Assembly (NCBI RefSeq): GCF_018691265.1
Contig: NW_024881313.1
Location: 37,317,518-37,381,517, forward strand
Length of the DNA stretch: 64,000 nucleotides
Source of the DNA: Tyto alba
Lineage: Eukaryota > Chordata > Aves > Strigiformes > Tytonidae
Direction of reading: 5' to 3'
Below, in pieces: positions 24,638 through 37,854 of the stretch. Numbering within the stretch: position 1 is the stretch's first letter; each line of letters opens with the position of its first letter. Under the pieces are notes generated by a model that saw only the letters and a list, made by a program, of their open reading frames with translations, did no database searches and was not told the DNA's origin. The position numbers and the translations under genes were made by a program.

Positions 24638-26365
24638 GACATCCACAGGGTACTTTGTGCATTCACAAGCCCTTTCACTGTCCTACACTAGGATGCGTCA
24701 GGACCTCGCAAGACGTTTCCGGACTCTCATCCAGGAGACTCACAGAGACCTACATGGTTATGCAGATCCCTGGACACATGCTCATCAACCTGCCCTCATG
24801 CAATTCCTCTGGCTTTTCTAAGAGTTATGCCTGTGTTTGATGGATCCATTGCTGCTCAAGAATCATCCCTTGTGGCAGTCAGTTTTGTCACAGATCAGCA
24901 AAGTGCTAGGCCGGCTCTCTCTGTGGTCTGCTTCTGGTGTTGGAGAAGGTTTCCTGGACATGTTACAAAATAAGTTATAGCCCAGCCTTCATCCCCAGTG
25001 AAACTGTAGGGTTATTAGCAGCGTAAATACACCCAATGACTTTTCATATATTGAATTCTCTCATTTTACTACCCAGAAAATCCCGAAGTTTTTTCAGTAC
25101 TTAAGTTATGCAGGTGTTTACCTAATTTGCTGGCATGTGGCATTTGCTTTGCTCTTTCTGCCATTTGCATGGGCATAGGACAAAATACTCTGAAGCAACC
25201 AAGTGCTGTCTATTCTCCTCCCTCAGCTTTTAATGCATCTGTTTTCCTGAGTACCCTTTCAAAAGCTCAGTAACAAAAAGAAAGTAGCTTTTAACTACTA
25301 GTTGGATTTTAATTTCGGTCTGTCTCTGCTTTAAAAGCTTTGGGAAAAAAAAATAGAGTGGCTTTTAATAAAATAGCAACTATTGGAACACCAGTAATTT
25401 TCTTTCCTCCCAGAGACACAGCGGAAAATATAATTTAACTTGATTAATTCACAAATCACATTTAAAGTGTTGGGGTTTTTTTGTTTTTCTCTCTCTTGAT
25501 TTATTTTTTTTTTCGTTTTTTCTTTTTCCCCTACTTTCTTTTTGGCACTTGTATTTATCAGCTATTTGAAAACAATTCAGATGCTTTTAGCAGGAAGTGG
25601 TTACCTCTGTACCCAGCAAGAAAACTGCCAGAACACTGGTACCTCAACTTCTGATATGTGATGGAGAGGAATATTTGGTGAGTCATATAATGACACATTG
25701 AGACAAAAGGAAGCTAAATTCCTCTGATTTTACTGCTCTTTTGCTTCAGAGGTGAATGCTCAACATTTGGTCACGTACCACATCTCTATTAGTACTCCAC
25801 TCATCTGTCTTTATAGACACATATTTGAGCAATGAAATATTAAAGTTACAGAAAAAAAAATGAAGAATGTTTCCATTACAGCTGGCTGGATCATTCTTTT
25901 AATGATTTCTTGGTTGGCCAAGAATTTTGGAGGCCCATGTGTGTCAAAAATCCTTCCTCAAAGAAAACAAGAAGTTTTGAATAGATTATTGATTTTGAAG
26001 AAAGATTATCAAGTTCACACTGAAATGTTTGATCCATCCAGAAAATGAAAAGGCAGACACAGATATCATATCTGACCAATTCAATAAAATTTAATTCCAT
26101 GAAATAGTTTGTTTTACTTTTTTATTTTTCTTAGGGCTCCTATGAGCTATTGGAATAGGCATTTGCTTAATATTGCTTTTGTTTATGACTTAATGACAAT
26201 TCACAAAGACTATTGAAACTATTTGAAAGCATTGATCTGCAGTGTAATTTCATGGATAAGACTTTTGGAGAAATGTTAAACTCTTAATTCCCCTTTTCCT
26301 CAAGTGAAAAAATGGTGTGGTTTGGTTTTTTTTGTTTTTTAGCAGTATGCAAAAGTATTCCAGAA

Positions 26366-26432
26366 CGCACAGACACACACACACAGAGGCACACACACAG
26401 ACATGCAACTACAAACACAGACACACAAACAC
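26366..26432 (+). repeat. Interrupted (CA)n microsatellite
   Basis: ACACAC tracts broken by AGAC, AGGC and TGCAACT interruptions, which is an old imperfect dinucleotide repeat. Confidence 0.85.
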
Positions 26433-28358
26433 TTTTTCCAGACTTACCTTGCTCAGTGGCTGTGCTGTTTTTTCCAATATAGAGATATTATTTTTTTTGT
26501 GTATTCAAACAACTCCACCTCTTCCAAATTACTGTTCCCCTGAATGTCTGTTTACCTGAAGACTTATAAAATAGCTCCGAGTAGTGTAACCACTGGAAAT
26601 ATCTCAATAAAGAGAATATGACCAGAGTCTGTGCCAGTGTGTGGCATCAGCAAGAAGGGATACAAGCAACATTGAATTATAGTCTGATAAAAGATTCTCA
26701 TAAAAAACCCTGTCTCTTCTAACAGGCTTTTGAGATTTGGAGTGCTGAAAAGCTTTTTTGATGAGAAAAACATGGCTTTTAGCAGCAAAATTGGCCAAAC
26801 ACCAAGTAGCTGATTTCACATTGGGTAAACATGTGCAGAGGAAAAGGCAGCAGGGGAGTACATGGCCTTTGTGGCTGGTCTGTGTTTACCCTGTAAGTGA
26901 AGGAGTTGCAGGAATAGACATGTGCCAGGTGAAAACAAAATGTGAGAGCCTATTGCTATGGGTGTGTGTAATAGGGCAGCCCAAATAACCAAACACAGTG
27001 AGTAGTCACGAACTGCTTTGCTGTAAATGCTCATCTGGAGAGCAGGTATCGGGCTCCTGCAGCAGTGGAGCGAGAGAGATTTTGGCAGGGGAGGCACATG
27101 GGCTAGGCTCAGCCAAAGGGAAATAGTTCATGCTGGTGAGGAGCTCCCTTCCACAAGGAGTGCTTATATCAAGTTAAATTCTGTCTGGTATATGTTGCCA
27201 AAAGCTCTAGGAAAAAAATCCAAGTCTGAAGAAAATGGCCTTCACGTTTTCAGTACAGGTCCATCAGAAATCACACGAATTAAGTTCTAAGGTTGAGGTT
27301 TAAGCTTTGAGCCGATGTATGAAATATAAATGAAATCAAGCCTAAGAAGCAGAGCGCAACTTGACCTCTTCCTGGTAAAAGTCAGCTTGACAAGGTAGTT
27401 GAAAAATATATGCTATTCTTCCTTTTGTAAGAGTGTAAAATTTAAAAGCTGCCATCTAAGACCTCCTGACACACGTGTTGCCTTTTCTGATTCTTTTGTC
27501 AATATTTTGGCAAAGCTAAACTAAAATGGCAAAACTTTGATAGCCTTTAATAGTAACTGTTAAAGAAAAAACAAATTTGGATCAGAAATGCTGTTAATAT
27601 GGTTGGGTTTCATCTGATCCAAACCAAGGTGTGTGTGTCACAGGTTTCCTACAGAGTCAGCAGCCTATACAGCCACCTCCAGGGTGTGGTTATTTTTTCC
27701 AAAGCAAAACACGTAAGACAGTGAGATGAACCACACTGCAGATGTGGTATCACTGACCAGTGGCTTTAAAAGGGTTCTACGTTTAATTTAGATATTTAAT
27801 TTTTATGTATTTAAGTGTCTAAATTATAGTATATGAATCCCAATTCAAGAATCAAAGTTGAATTCTGTGTCTACTGAATGTATCTGTAGACATACTTTTT
27901 TATAACTGAATTTCAGCTGAAAGTGGGCCAAATCTTTTTCAGTATTACATTGATTTCAAAAGAAACAAGGCATGTAGCATACTGAGAGTGAGAAGGAAAG
28001 ATAAAGGAGAAACAATGTAGAGCAGACATGCTTTGTGAGACGTTGAAGATGCAGAAGGTGAAAAAAGATGGTAAGTGGAGCTGCCCACAAAAGAAAACCA
28101 GAAGGGACAGATCATAGACATTAGACATAAAGTCAGGGCAATTGCCCTGTAGCAGGTGAAACAAAGTGAACTTGCTGAAAAGTGTCAAATCCTGTTCAAT
28201 TGCCCCTCTTGTTTGCTATGCTGCTTACTTCACAGTCCTCTGCAGGAGACTCAGGAGACATCCCTGGACACTTTCAACAGGTAATATGTTTAATTTATTC
28301 CTCTCACTTCTCAGATATTAGGGCTTTGAAGAGAAGAACCCTGCTGCTGTGTGTTCTG

Positions 28359-28440
28359 GTTTTGTTTTGTTTTTGTTTTGTTTTTGTTTTGGTTTTTTTT
28401 TTTTTTTTTTTTTTGTTTTGTTTGTTTGTTTGTTTGTTTT
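28359..28440 (+). repeat. (TTTTG)n, T22, (TTTG)n simple repeat
   Basis: TTTTG units, then 22 T (28393-28414), then TTTG units. It lies a few hundred bases upstream of the LTR copy at 28.8 kb and has no visible link to it. Confidence 0.85.
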
Positions 28441-28794
28441 CAGAGTGCAAACTAAAAGTATCAAATAGATCTGCAATATGGTCCTTAGAACTGATTTTTC
28501 CTATCTGCTTTTCTATACAACTCTGCTTGGTCAGTGTTTATGAATTTTTACATAAAAAGCAAATAAACAAACAAAAAATTAAACCCCAAAAAACTTATAA
28601 TCTGCTATATTATTTCTTCTGGAGTTCAGTTTCAAAATAAGACATGAAAAAAGTGTCAGATTTGCAGCTCCATGGTTTCTGTTATGCTCTACACAGAACT
28701 TGCCTTGGGGCAAGCTTTTTTCATACTAGCTTTCCTATATATTTCAAGTATGAACTGTATTGATCCATAATCAAGTAAATTCTATATGTTTTGT

Positions 28795-29920
28795 ATTTGG
28801 TTTGCATGGCAAGATTTTGGTAGCAGGGAGGTTTTAGGGGCGGTTTCTGTGAGAAGCTGCCAGAAGCTTCCCCTGTGTCCAACAGAGCCAATGTCAGGTG
28901 GCTCAAAGACAGACTCACCACTGGCCAAGGCCAAACCCATCAGCAATGGTGATAGTGCCTCTGGGATAATGTATTTAGGAAGGGAATGAAAACCTTGTTC
29001 AACTGCAGCCAAAGAGAGGAGTGAGAATATGTGAGAGAAACAACTCTGCAGCCATCAAAGTCAGTGAATAAGGAGGGGGAGGAGGTGCTCCTGGAGCTGG
29101 AGCAGAGATTCTCCTGCAGCCCATGGTGAAGACCACGGTGAGGCAGGCAGTCTCTCTACAGCCCACAGAGGTCCGTGGTGAAGAATATTCCACCTGTAGC
29201 TCATGAAGGACCCTAAAGTGGAGTGGGTGGGATGCCCAAAGGAGGCTGTGACCCCATGGGAAGCCCACACTGGAGCAGGATCCTGACAGGACCTGTGATC
29301 CTGTGGTGAGAGGAGGACACAATGGAGCAGGTTTGCTGGCAGAACTTGTGACCGCATGAAGGACCCACACTGGAGCAGTCTGTTCCTGAAGGACTGTACC
29401 CCCCTGGAGGGACCCATGCTGGAGCAGTTTGGGAAGAGCTGCAGCCCGTGGGAAGGACTCACACTGAAGTTCATGGATGACTGTCTCCTGTGGGAGGGAT
29501 CCACACACTGGAGCAGGAGAAGAGTGCGAAGATTCCTCTCTCTGAGGAGGAAAGAGCAGCTGGAACAACGTGTGAGGAACTGACCATAACCCCCATTCGC
29601 CATCCCTCTGTGCTGCTGGTGGGGAGGAGGCAGAGAAATCAGGAGCAAAGCTGAGCCTGGGAAGAAGGGAGGGATGGGGGAAAGGTGCCTTAAGATTTAG
29701 TTTTCATTTCTCATTATCTTATTCTGATTTGATTGGTAATAAATTAAAATAATTTCCCCGAGTGTGTTTTGCCCATGACAGTAATTTATGAGTGATTTCT
29801 CCCTGTTTTTATCTCAACCTATGAGCATTTCATTATATTTTTGTTCCCCTGTCCAGCTGAAGGAGGGTGTGATAGTGGTTTCATGGACAGCTGGCATCCA
29901 GCCAGGGTCAACCCACCACA
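28795..29920 (+). mobile_element. Avian endogenous retrovirus LTR (solo or 5'-truncated copy)
   Basis: Non-coding repeat recognised from the motif order common in bird genomes: a GCAGGG...GTGAGAAGCTGCCAGAAGC segment, a TATA-like TATTTA at 28972-28977, GC-rich tandem units, AATAAA at 29738-29743, and a terminus GGTCAACCCACCACA at 29906-29920. The CA end and the promoter then poly-A order fit an LTR on the + strand. The family resembles the long LTRs of ERVL-like elements described in songbirds (from memory). The 5' edge is uncertain: no TG terminus or matching target duplication was found, so it may be truncated. No retroviral internal region adjoins it, and the 189- and 195-codon minus-strand frames inside it are incidental. 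Confidence 0.75.
29268..29520 (+). repeat. Degenerate tandem units of about 50 bp inside the LTR
   Basis: The motif CACTGGAGCAG or a close variant recurs near 29268, 29321, 29368, 29418 and 29508, alternating with CCCATG/CCGTGG-like blocks. The spacing is close to 50 bases, with one gap of about 90. Confidence 0.7.
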
Positions 29921-32206
29921 GCAATTCAAATACTTTGGGTAAGACTTACTCAGCTTAACACCAGTTCTAAATCTCCATTACTCAAACAAGGCTCCCTGGT
30001 TATGTGATGGAGAGAATTAGACATCTTTCAGAGAGTAGTACTCATGACCATAGTCACAGTATCCTGAAATGTCTCTCTGTAAACCCACGAAGGCAGCCAA
30101 GAGGACACTTATGTCAGACTGAGACAGCAGCCTTTCAATATTATGTTAAAGGAGACAAATTCTGTTCTGCATTATAGAGCTGCAGAGAATTTTCTTCTTA
30201 CTAATTAATTAACAATGATAGATTGTTATTAGCACTTTTATCTATCTTCTCAAATGAATATAGGTGTTAGGTTTTATTGAGAGATGGGACTAGTATCAGC
30301 TAAATCTAATGTTGTAAAAAACAGCTAGATTCAATTGTTCACAAATGCCTGCTGCTGTTTGAGATGTCCTGAAGTATTTTATACACCTACAGGACACTGA
30401 CAAATATAATGTAGGGGTTGCATGAAACCTATGTCCTTCTGACAAAAAGGGCAAGTAGAGATTTATCTCATAGGGACAGCTAAGTAAGTAGTGTCTTAAG
30501 ATGTTATTCAGTTGCCCATAGTCATCTGTTGCAATGAACATTATATGAGATGCTCATCGTATGAGTTACTTAAGGGTTTCCAGGACAGTTATATGGGACT
30601 GACAGATGGGATCCATGTCAGACAACTGACATCCTAAATCAGATCTAAAAAATTCTTTACTTGTACAGGAAACCGAGTCAAGCATTATAACTAACATATA
30701 CCATAGACATTTATATTTAAGTGCCTGTATTTAAGGCTAAATCCCATCACTAAAAGTGGGAATATTAATATCAAGGACTTGATCCAGTTGTCCATACACT
30801 GGACACTTGTGTTGTTTGAAATGTCTTGGATTACTCAAGGTGGCATATATGACTGATGTTCTGTGTCCTTCTGAATCATCTGCTAGAGGCCTAGTGGGGT
30901 AAGAATTTGATGGAAGATGAGGGACAAATGCAGAAGTTTCCTGAGCTGCTGGATTGTGTGATAACTTACTCTGTGGATCATCCTGACTTCAGCTTGAAGC
31001 TTAAGTATAATTATCATTAATGTTCACTAACTTAAGTGTTAAGCTTTACTTGAAGTCCTGTTATTTTTTAAAACAGTAACCTAAGAGAGACTGACAGTAC
31101 TGACTGGGACTACAAACCCTTGCTGTGTGACAAAGTAAATGTTTTTTTAACCTCCAGCCATGTTATTTCATAAGTCAAGGCTCTCCCAATCAAGCTGAAT
31201 GGGCTCCATGAAGACTGATCATAGCATTTATTCAGTGACATTATTGCTACCATGGCAATATGTTTTTGGTATTGCAGTTGAGAAAAAAAATATTTTATTT
31301 TTAATGCCTCTCTGGAGGTTAGAAGCTACAGGCAAGACTTAATTCTAGTCTCTCACTGTAGTGTCATCTCAAGAGAATGAAAATGAAAGCGTGAAGACGT
31401 CAATGTCTCAGTCTCAGGAAAAACAAAGACTGAAAGAAAGAGAAGAGAAGTTGAAGAAGCAACATCTTCTTTTATGAAATATTTATTTTTAAATTTATTC
31501 AAAAAAAAAATGCCCTTTGTAAAGGGAACAGAATATCATCCCAAACACTGATGGCAGTGCTCAGAAAATGGAGGCAAGCTGCTTAATTAGGTATGTAAAT
31601 GTAGAAGAATTAATCAAAATTTATGGCCCCACAGAGCATCACTGTAGTGTTTAGTCCTCTTAGATGATAGAAGTCCTGAAAGCAGAAGATAGTCTTTGTG
31701 TATGTTACTGCATAAGTGGAGGCAGAGATTTTTCAAAGGTGCTTAAAAGACTTTGATGCATGAATATGACTACCCATCAATAAAACTTACATGGCTAATT
31801 GCTGTAGGCAAGCTTAAAATCCTCAAATTAGTTTGCATTGTGACTTCTAGACATTGCCTCAGGGGAGGCTGTGGGAAATGGGGGCAGGAGTAGTATGTGC
31901 AGGAAGCTTTCATGGAGATAAAATAAGACTTAATCAGTGATGAAAATAAATGAATGCAAACAAAACAAGTAAGCAGGTGAAGTTATTTTCCCTTCTATTA
32001 ATATTCTGAAGTTAGAAATCAAATATAAGCCGACTGTGTAGATCATCTCTGTAGTCAATAAAATGAAATCCAATGAAATGAAATTGAGAACTTCCCACCT
32101 CTAATCCATGTAACCTCTGTTAGTCACACCTTAAAGGAGATTGAATTGACATTTGGGAATGTCTGTGTGTCTCCATTAACTTCCTACAAGTTTAGCTTGA
32201 AAATTA

Positions 32207-32300
32207 GAATAAAATAGAATAGAATATTTTAATTTTCATTGCGAGGGACCTACAATGATCATCTAGTCCAACAGCCTGAACACTTCCGGGCAAAAGAAAC
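32207..32300 (-). mobile_element. CR1 LINE 3' end fragment
   Basis: An AGAAT/AAAAT-like terminal repeat is followed by GAGGGACCTACAATGATCAT and CTAGTCCAAC, then a CTGAACACTTC block. This is the reverse complement of a CR1 3' UTR, so the element lies on the minus strand. It is about 90 bases and 5'-truncated. Confidence 0.8.
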
Positions 32301-33879
32301 TTCGCTTTTAGATAAGATGAATCCAGTTTCATCTGTCTGCCCAAAACAAGAAGGTCATTTTTCCAAAAATTATTGTTCATCCACATGTGCAGTTTGTAGT
32401 GCACGAGTGTCACACACAGACAATCTGATTCCTTCTAGGTACCACAGAGTATGAATGCAGAGATGAACAGACGACTTCAAGTTCATGAATTGCTTTCACC
32501 TTCAGTTGATTGACATTTTGCTGCTGAGTTTTCACAGACCTTAAATTTCCATTTCTGTTAAAAAAGAAATCCTTACTCTCTATCTTGATTGAGAGTGCTT
32601 TAAAAGCTGGGAAATTCTGCCTGCAAAGGACAACCAAAGGAAGATATATACATAATTTATTTTCCTCTGGGTAAGGGTATGAACTAGATTAATTACTTTT
32701 CATGAGCAACTGCTGGCAGATTGACCCCAGCTATTATTATAACCATTAAGTATGTAGGAGGAAGATAATCAATCAGTCAGTCTGTTAGACTTGCAATCTT
32801 GGCATCTGAAACAATCAAGGAGCAGCAGCTCTATTCATCTGCCTTCCTGTCTGTCTATTTTTCTACCTATTCATATCTTCTAGATAGCAGTATCTATCTA
32901 TCATCTAATAGTCAGTACTTGTAAGACACATTCTCAGCTGGTAGCAATGTAGAACTGTTCAAACCAGTTGAGCATCAGCAGTTTTCTTTCCCTGATGGCT
33001 CAGCCCAATGTTATTTCCTCTCTGTAAAGTGAAAGTTGGATGAAAAGGAAAGCGATTAGCATTCAGATGAGCTGAATCAGGGACAGCTGAATCAAAGCAG
33101 CACAACAGAAACCCAGCATAGGAGATGTGTTCTCTCTCTTTCCATCTCCAGAAGATTTCATATATTAAAGACAATCACTTTATTTTTCATTATGATCAGG
33201 ACTTAATTACAAATGCAATCACTAATAAATATCATTGTCAACAGCTGTTCCTGTCAATATATTGCATAAATCAGCTCTCTACCAATTAATCAAGTGAATG
33301 GAGTTCTGTTTGGAAGGGACCCTTTCTACCACCTTTCTTCTGCTACTCCTCTTAGACCTATTGTCCTCCAGAATGTCTTTTGTGGAATAAGACAGTCCTC
33401 AGTGTAAAGGTGGCCAAAAAGCAGAAAGAAAACCTCAATTATCGTTCGCATTCTGGAATGCCAGCAAAACTTTTCCTTGTGTTATTAATTCATGAGAGAA
33501 AGGAGCCATTTACATGCATGTTTATCTGTAGCACATACTGCTCTTGTAAATCAAGCATTTATCTGTCAAGCATCTTCCAAGTAGGGTAAAAAGAGCCAAT
33601 TTATTTGTTCTGTGCTGTTAAGTAATTGGAGATACTGACGGAGGAATAATAACATGAGTTTGGTAGCTCATATAAACATGAAATTTCAAGCTGTAATGAT
33701 CCTCTGAAATTATTATTGTGTATTTTGAGTCATGTATCAATAACAAGTAATTCAGTGGGCTTTGTTTTGAAGGTCTCTGTGCAGCCTGTGTCCTGATTTT
33801 CTTCAATTTTCTCTCAATGAGACCCACATCCTGACAGACATGCTCTCTAGTTTTTCATTGCAACTAAGCACAAAACCAA

Positions 33880-34010
33880 AAGATCATTGAAAATACAGCT
33901 GGAAAGACCTCAAGAGGCTGCCTAGCTTATATTCTTTCTCCAAGGGAGGCCCTGCTTACCTAAAGAATTATTTTAGATATTTATAAAGTCTGCTCCTAAT
34001 GAAATCCAAA
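33880..34010 (-). mobile_element. Old CR1 fragment
   Basis: Degraded match to the CR1 3' region: GCTGGAAAGACCTCAAGAGG and then AGGCCCTGCTTACCTA, in minus orientation. The ends are approximate. Confidence 0.55.
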
Positions 34011-36927
34011 AATGAGAATATTGCAATGTCTTCAGATATTTTTTCCTAGAATGCTTTATAACTAATACCTTTTTATAATTACCTGAAACACCACTTGCTG
34101 AGGTTTAAGTCTGTTTTGTTTTGTTTTAACCATAGTAGATGCAAACATGAATGTACAACTTTCCTTTTGACAGACGGCTGTTATGAAGGGATTGTAGTTA
34201 CAAAGGAGTAACTATTATTTCTTTTTTTTTATATACAGGCTTTCTACTCAGAATGTAACAAATAGATTTAGGAAAACCCTACAGAATAAGATACCAAACA
34301 CCAGTGAGAGAAACACAACTGAGAAAAAAACCAAAACAAAATAGCCAAATAAAAATACTTCTGTGTTCTGTTGTTCTTTTTTAATTGGCTACATAAATGA
34401 TGGAAAATAAAACAAGACCAAAAAAAAGATGGACAAAAAACAGGTTTCACCTTTGTATTTTGTTCTGTTTCTTCTCAGTTTTGTTACTAACTACAAACCA
34501 CAATTTATTATGCTTCTTCAAACTTTACAAAATGATTTAGGTTGAATGTTAATTGATCACAATTAATTTTATCATGAGAGCACTCCATTCCTGCCACTTA
34601 AATAAACAATGTATTTAAGTATTTTTGCCTGAGGTCCTACTTATAAAACATGTAATTTACCTCACCTAATTAGAAATATATAAAAGTTTAATCCCTCAAT
34701 TTATTCTAATCTCCCATTATTTTGTAGTCACTGCAGAGAAATAGGCTCTGAAGGAGGTAATTTTTATCTTAGAATTAAACAAATCATCCTATAGCAGTTT
34801 TTATTTCTCTTCAGTGAATATAAGGATGACTAGTTCAGGCTTTGACAGGTAACCTGTCTACCTTGAGTAAATAAATCTCACCTAAGAGTAGAAAGAGAAA
34901 TATGGACACAAAGTAAATTAAATTTAATGAGACTTTTCAACCCACCAAGATGGAATCAAAAGGGGATTTACCCAAAACCATGCCACAGTTCAATGTCAGA
35001 GGCAAGAATCAAATCCAGTTCTCCAGAGATTCCTTCTCTTGTAATACAGAGACGTAATGAATTTTAAATCCCTGGCAGTATGATTAGCTGTTTCTCCAGG
35101 GTAAAAAAAGTGAGGCAGAATTAAGTGAGATGTGAATTAGATGCTAGTGTTAACTACAAGATTTCAGGAGCAGTTGCTAAAAAGAAAACCTCCAAAACCA
35201 GAAAGCAAAAACCAGAAAGTGACTGGAAGGGTAGGACAAAGATTCTCTAAACATCTTATTTGTCTCCAATATTTGTTCTGTGTTACATTGCCTTCTTTCC
35301 TTCGCTACTCATTAGAGAAGATAAATCTTGTAGCCTTCACTGTAATAGATTCTCAGAAAAATGTACCATCTGAAAGTTATGGTCTGGAATACACAAAACA
35401 AGACCTTCAATGCTTACATCCTCTCCCTCTTGTAAGTAACAGCAGCCGTTATCTCAAAATCAAAGTGACCTTTTCTTTATGTTCTGTTGGAGAAGGAAAT
35501 CATTCATTTCAACTCCAAAGAGGCTAATGGTTTGCAAACATTTTCCCGGCTGAAAGCAGACAAGCTGTACTTCTGGACTTTCTCTATATAAACATCATCT
35601 TGTCTATATGTGTACGCTGTGCCCAGGCCCCCATTACTGTTAGTGGAGAACTTGAGTCAATTGTGATAACACAGGTGTTGGGTGACACTGGAGATGCCCT
35701 AGAATGTCTGAGTCATCCACGCTGTGACTCACTGGCAGCCCCAAGGGACCAACACAAAGCCAAAACCAACCTGCTGTGGTAGGTACTAGAAGGTACATCC
35801 TAATGTACGATCCTCCACCTGGTGAGTGGAACAGCTCCTCAGGCTCCACAATATTGATCAGAAATTCATTGACCATAATCAACAGTTACATATTTTGCAC
35901 CCTATATTTAGACAATTAAGTTGGTGTGATTTAAACTACAAAATGAGGTCCATCTCTAAGGAACTGAACTCATAAGTATACAGAAAATGCCTAGGATGCC
36001 TAGCATGCACAGGAAGAATGCACATGTATACTTCTAATCAGAACATTCCCAATTGATTGAAAGAAAGAGACAGATCTCTATTTGCCCAGTAAAATATTTT
36101 TTAAAACAAGACTCACTGTAAATAGCATTCATATAATCTCTTAGCAACTGGATTGAAGTCAATCACTGACCAAATTATTTAGCTGCCACCCAGACTCAGA
36201 TCATTCCTCTGTGAAGCAGTTTATCAAATATCTAAGAGGTTGCTGAGATAATCCACACTGATTTCCCACGAACAGTTCTTCACTTCAGTAGAAAAGGGGA
36301 TAAAAGGAAAGCATGCATAAATTTTACTTCATAAAATTTCTTTCCTGATCCTTTTGGCAATGGATCCATTTGATCTTTGTCTAAGTGAGTATGCCAGAAT
36401 CTAGTATTTTAATCTATAAAAGAACAAGGGTATTTCTTGAAATCATCTGGGGATTTAATCCTGTGGATAGAGAGAACTCTGGCAAATTTCCTCCTGCTAG
36501 TTAATGGTTCTTTGAGAGCTGGAGTTCTTAAGATAAATATGCATAACTATAAGTAACTTAGGCTTCCATTACAGGCAGTTTGTACTTTAAATTAGTCAAT
36601 GCTCATTCTAATTTCAGTTAATATTTTTAAATTTCTGCATATGCAGCAAATTCAGGGAAATATGATCAGGAAGTTACTTAAGAGGATTTGATGATGTTTT
36701 CACTTGTATCATTTAACATTTATATTGATGAATGGTATCCATATGAATAAAACTAGAACCTCAGCAAGAGTTTCAAGCTTGTGACTGTCGTGACCACACC
36801 ACAGTCCTGGAGGAGTGAGGGGAGCAAGGAACTCTTCAATGTGAGATGTCTCATTGGGACGGGTCACTGTACCCAATGGCATCACTGCAAATGTATTTTT
36901 GCCTTATCAGACCCTAAAAAGTTGACT

Positions 36928-36966
36928 CTTTTTTTTTTTGTCTTTTTTTTTTTTTTTTTTTTTTTT
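36928..36966 (+). repeat. T-rich tract (T11, GTC, T24)
   Basis: Two T runs separated by GTC, followed by A/T-rich sequence. Same kind of tract as at 16.8 and 50.3 kb. Confidence 0.8.
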
Positions 36967-37854
36967 AAATATATATTCACATTGGCAAATTTATTTCTGC
37001 CTTTCTACAGGTAAAGACCTATAGACTATAATCATTATTAGTGTGAGGACTGCATAAAGGAAACTGAGAGCCTGCCTGCAGTTCTTCTTAAAATAGATAC
37101 CAAATCACTGTCGTTAGCATCCCTTTTGTTTGTGCAATAGCTACAAGGCTGTAATATTCTCTTCATGTTGGCAGTTCCTGAGCAGTACAGAAGAGAACAT
37201 AAGATCCCAGCTTACACAGAGAATGGTATAAACATCTGCTGATGATCTGATAGATATATGGGGAATAATGGAGACAAATAAAGGGTTTAGCTTGTTCTAA
37301 GAACATCAGAGACTGATTTCATTTTCTGAAGAATTAAGGCACATTAGGAATTCAACTACTGCTATTTGCATATTGAGTAAGGATGAGAGGGCAGCTCAAT
37401 TAAACAAGTACTTCAAATTTACCCTGAGGTTGTTTTTTTATTATAAAATAAATGTTTATGCTTTCTTGCAGATATTTCTGTAGAGTCAGGTTTGCATTGG
37501 TGTTTAGATTTGTTGAGATGGAAATTGCACCTATTAGGATTTACGGAAGTGACTATATATGGTCCTAAATAGGCATTAGTGCAGGAAAGCCTACATTCGC
37601 GAACAGTAGGAAGACATAGACAAATTCAAATAAAGTAAAGTTTTAATAATGAGGACAAATAATTTGTGAGTTAACTGTTCTCTTCCCTCACCCCAGTTTT
37701 TCTCTGAACATGGCAGGAGTTTCTCCAGGTTTTGAAAAGAGACTTTTGAAAGCAGAGCCCATTCCAAGACACAAAGAGCTCTTTGGCCCCTTGGAAAAGT
37801 GATTTTATGAAATTATGGGGCTAAGTGGAAATGGAAAAATAAGACTAATTTATG

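Larger units (their letters stand above)
15891..28790. other. Intergenic DNA downstream of GHRHR
   Basis: About 12.9 kb (including any GHRHR 3' UTR at its start) with no gene or exon I can support. It holds simple repeats at 16788-16860, 19145-19236, 24616-24637, 26366-26432 and 28359-28440, listed separately. A GC-richer segment at about 22380-23480 has no frame or family match I recognise. The sequence after the T22 run at 24616 does not match a known transcript by eye. Confidence 0.6.
29921..37854. other. Intergenic DNA with two old CR1 fragments
   Basis: No gene recognised. A 128-codon open frame at 35141-35527 has no start context, domain or family resemblance that I can see, and is treated as chance. 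CR1 pieces at about 32.2 and 33.9 kb and a T-rich tract at 36928-36966 are listed separately. Confidence 0.6.

Noticed and set aside
28999..29648. Two long overlapping minus-strand ORFs (189 and 195 codons)
   Set aside because: They lie wholly inside the repeat-rich LTR, overlap each other in different frames, have no domain, and follow from low stop-codon density in GC-rich tandem units.
35141..35527. 128-codon + strand ORF in intergenic DNA
   Set aside because: No motif, no start context, no adjoining exons; its length is within chance for a 64 kb window.
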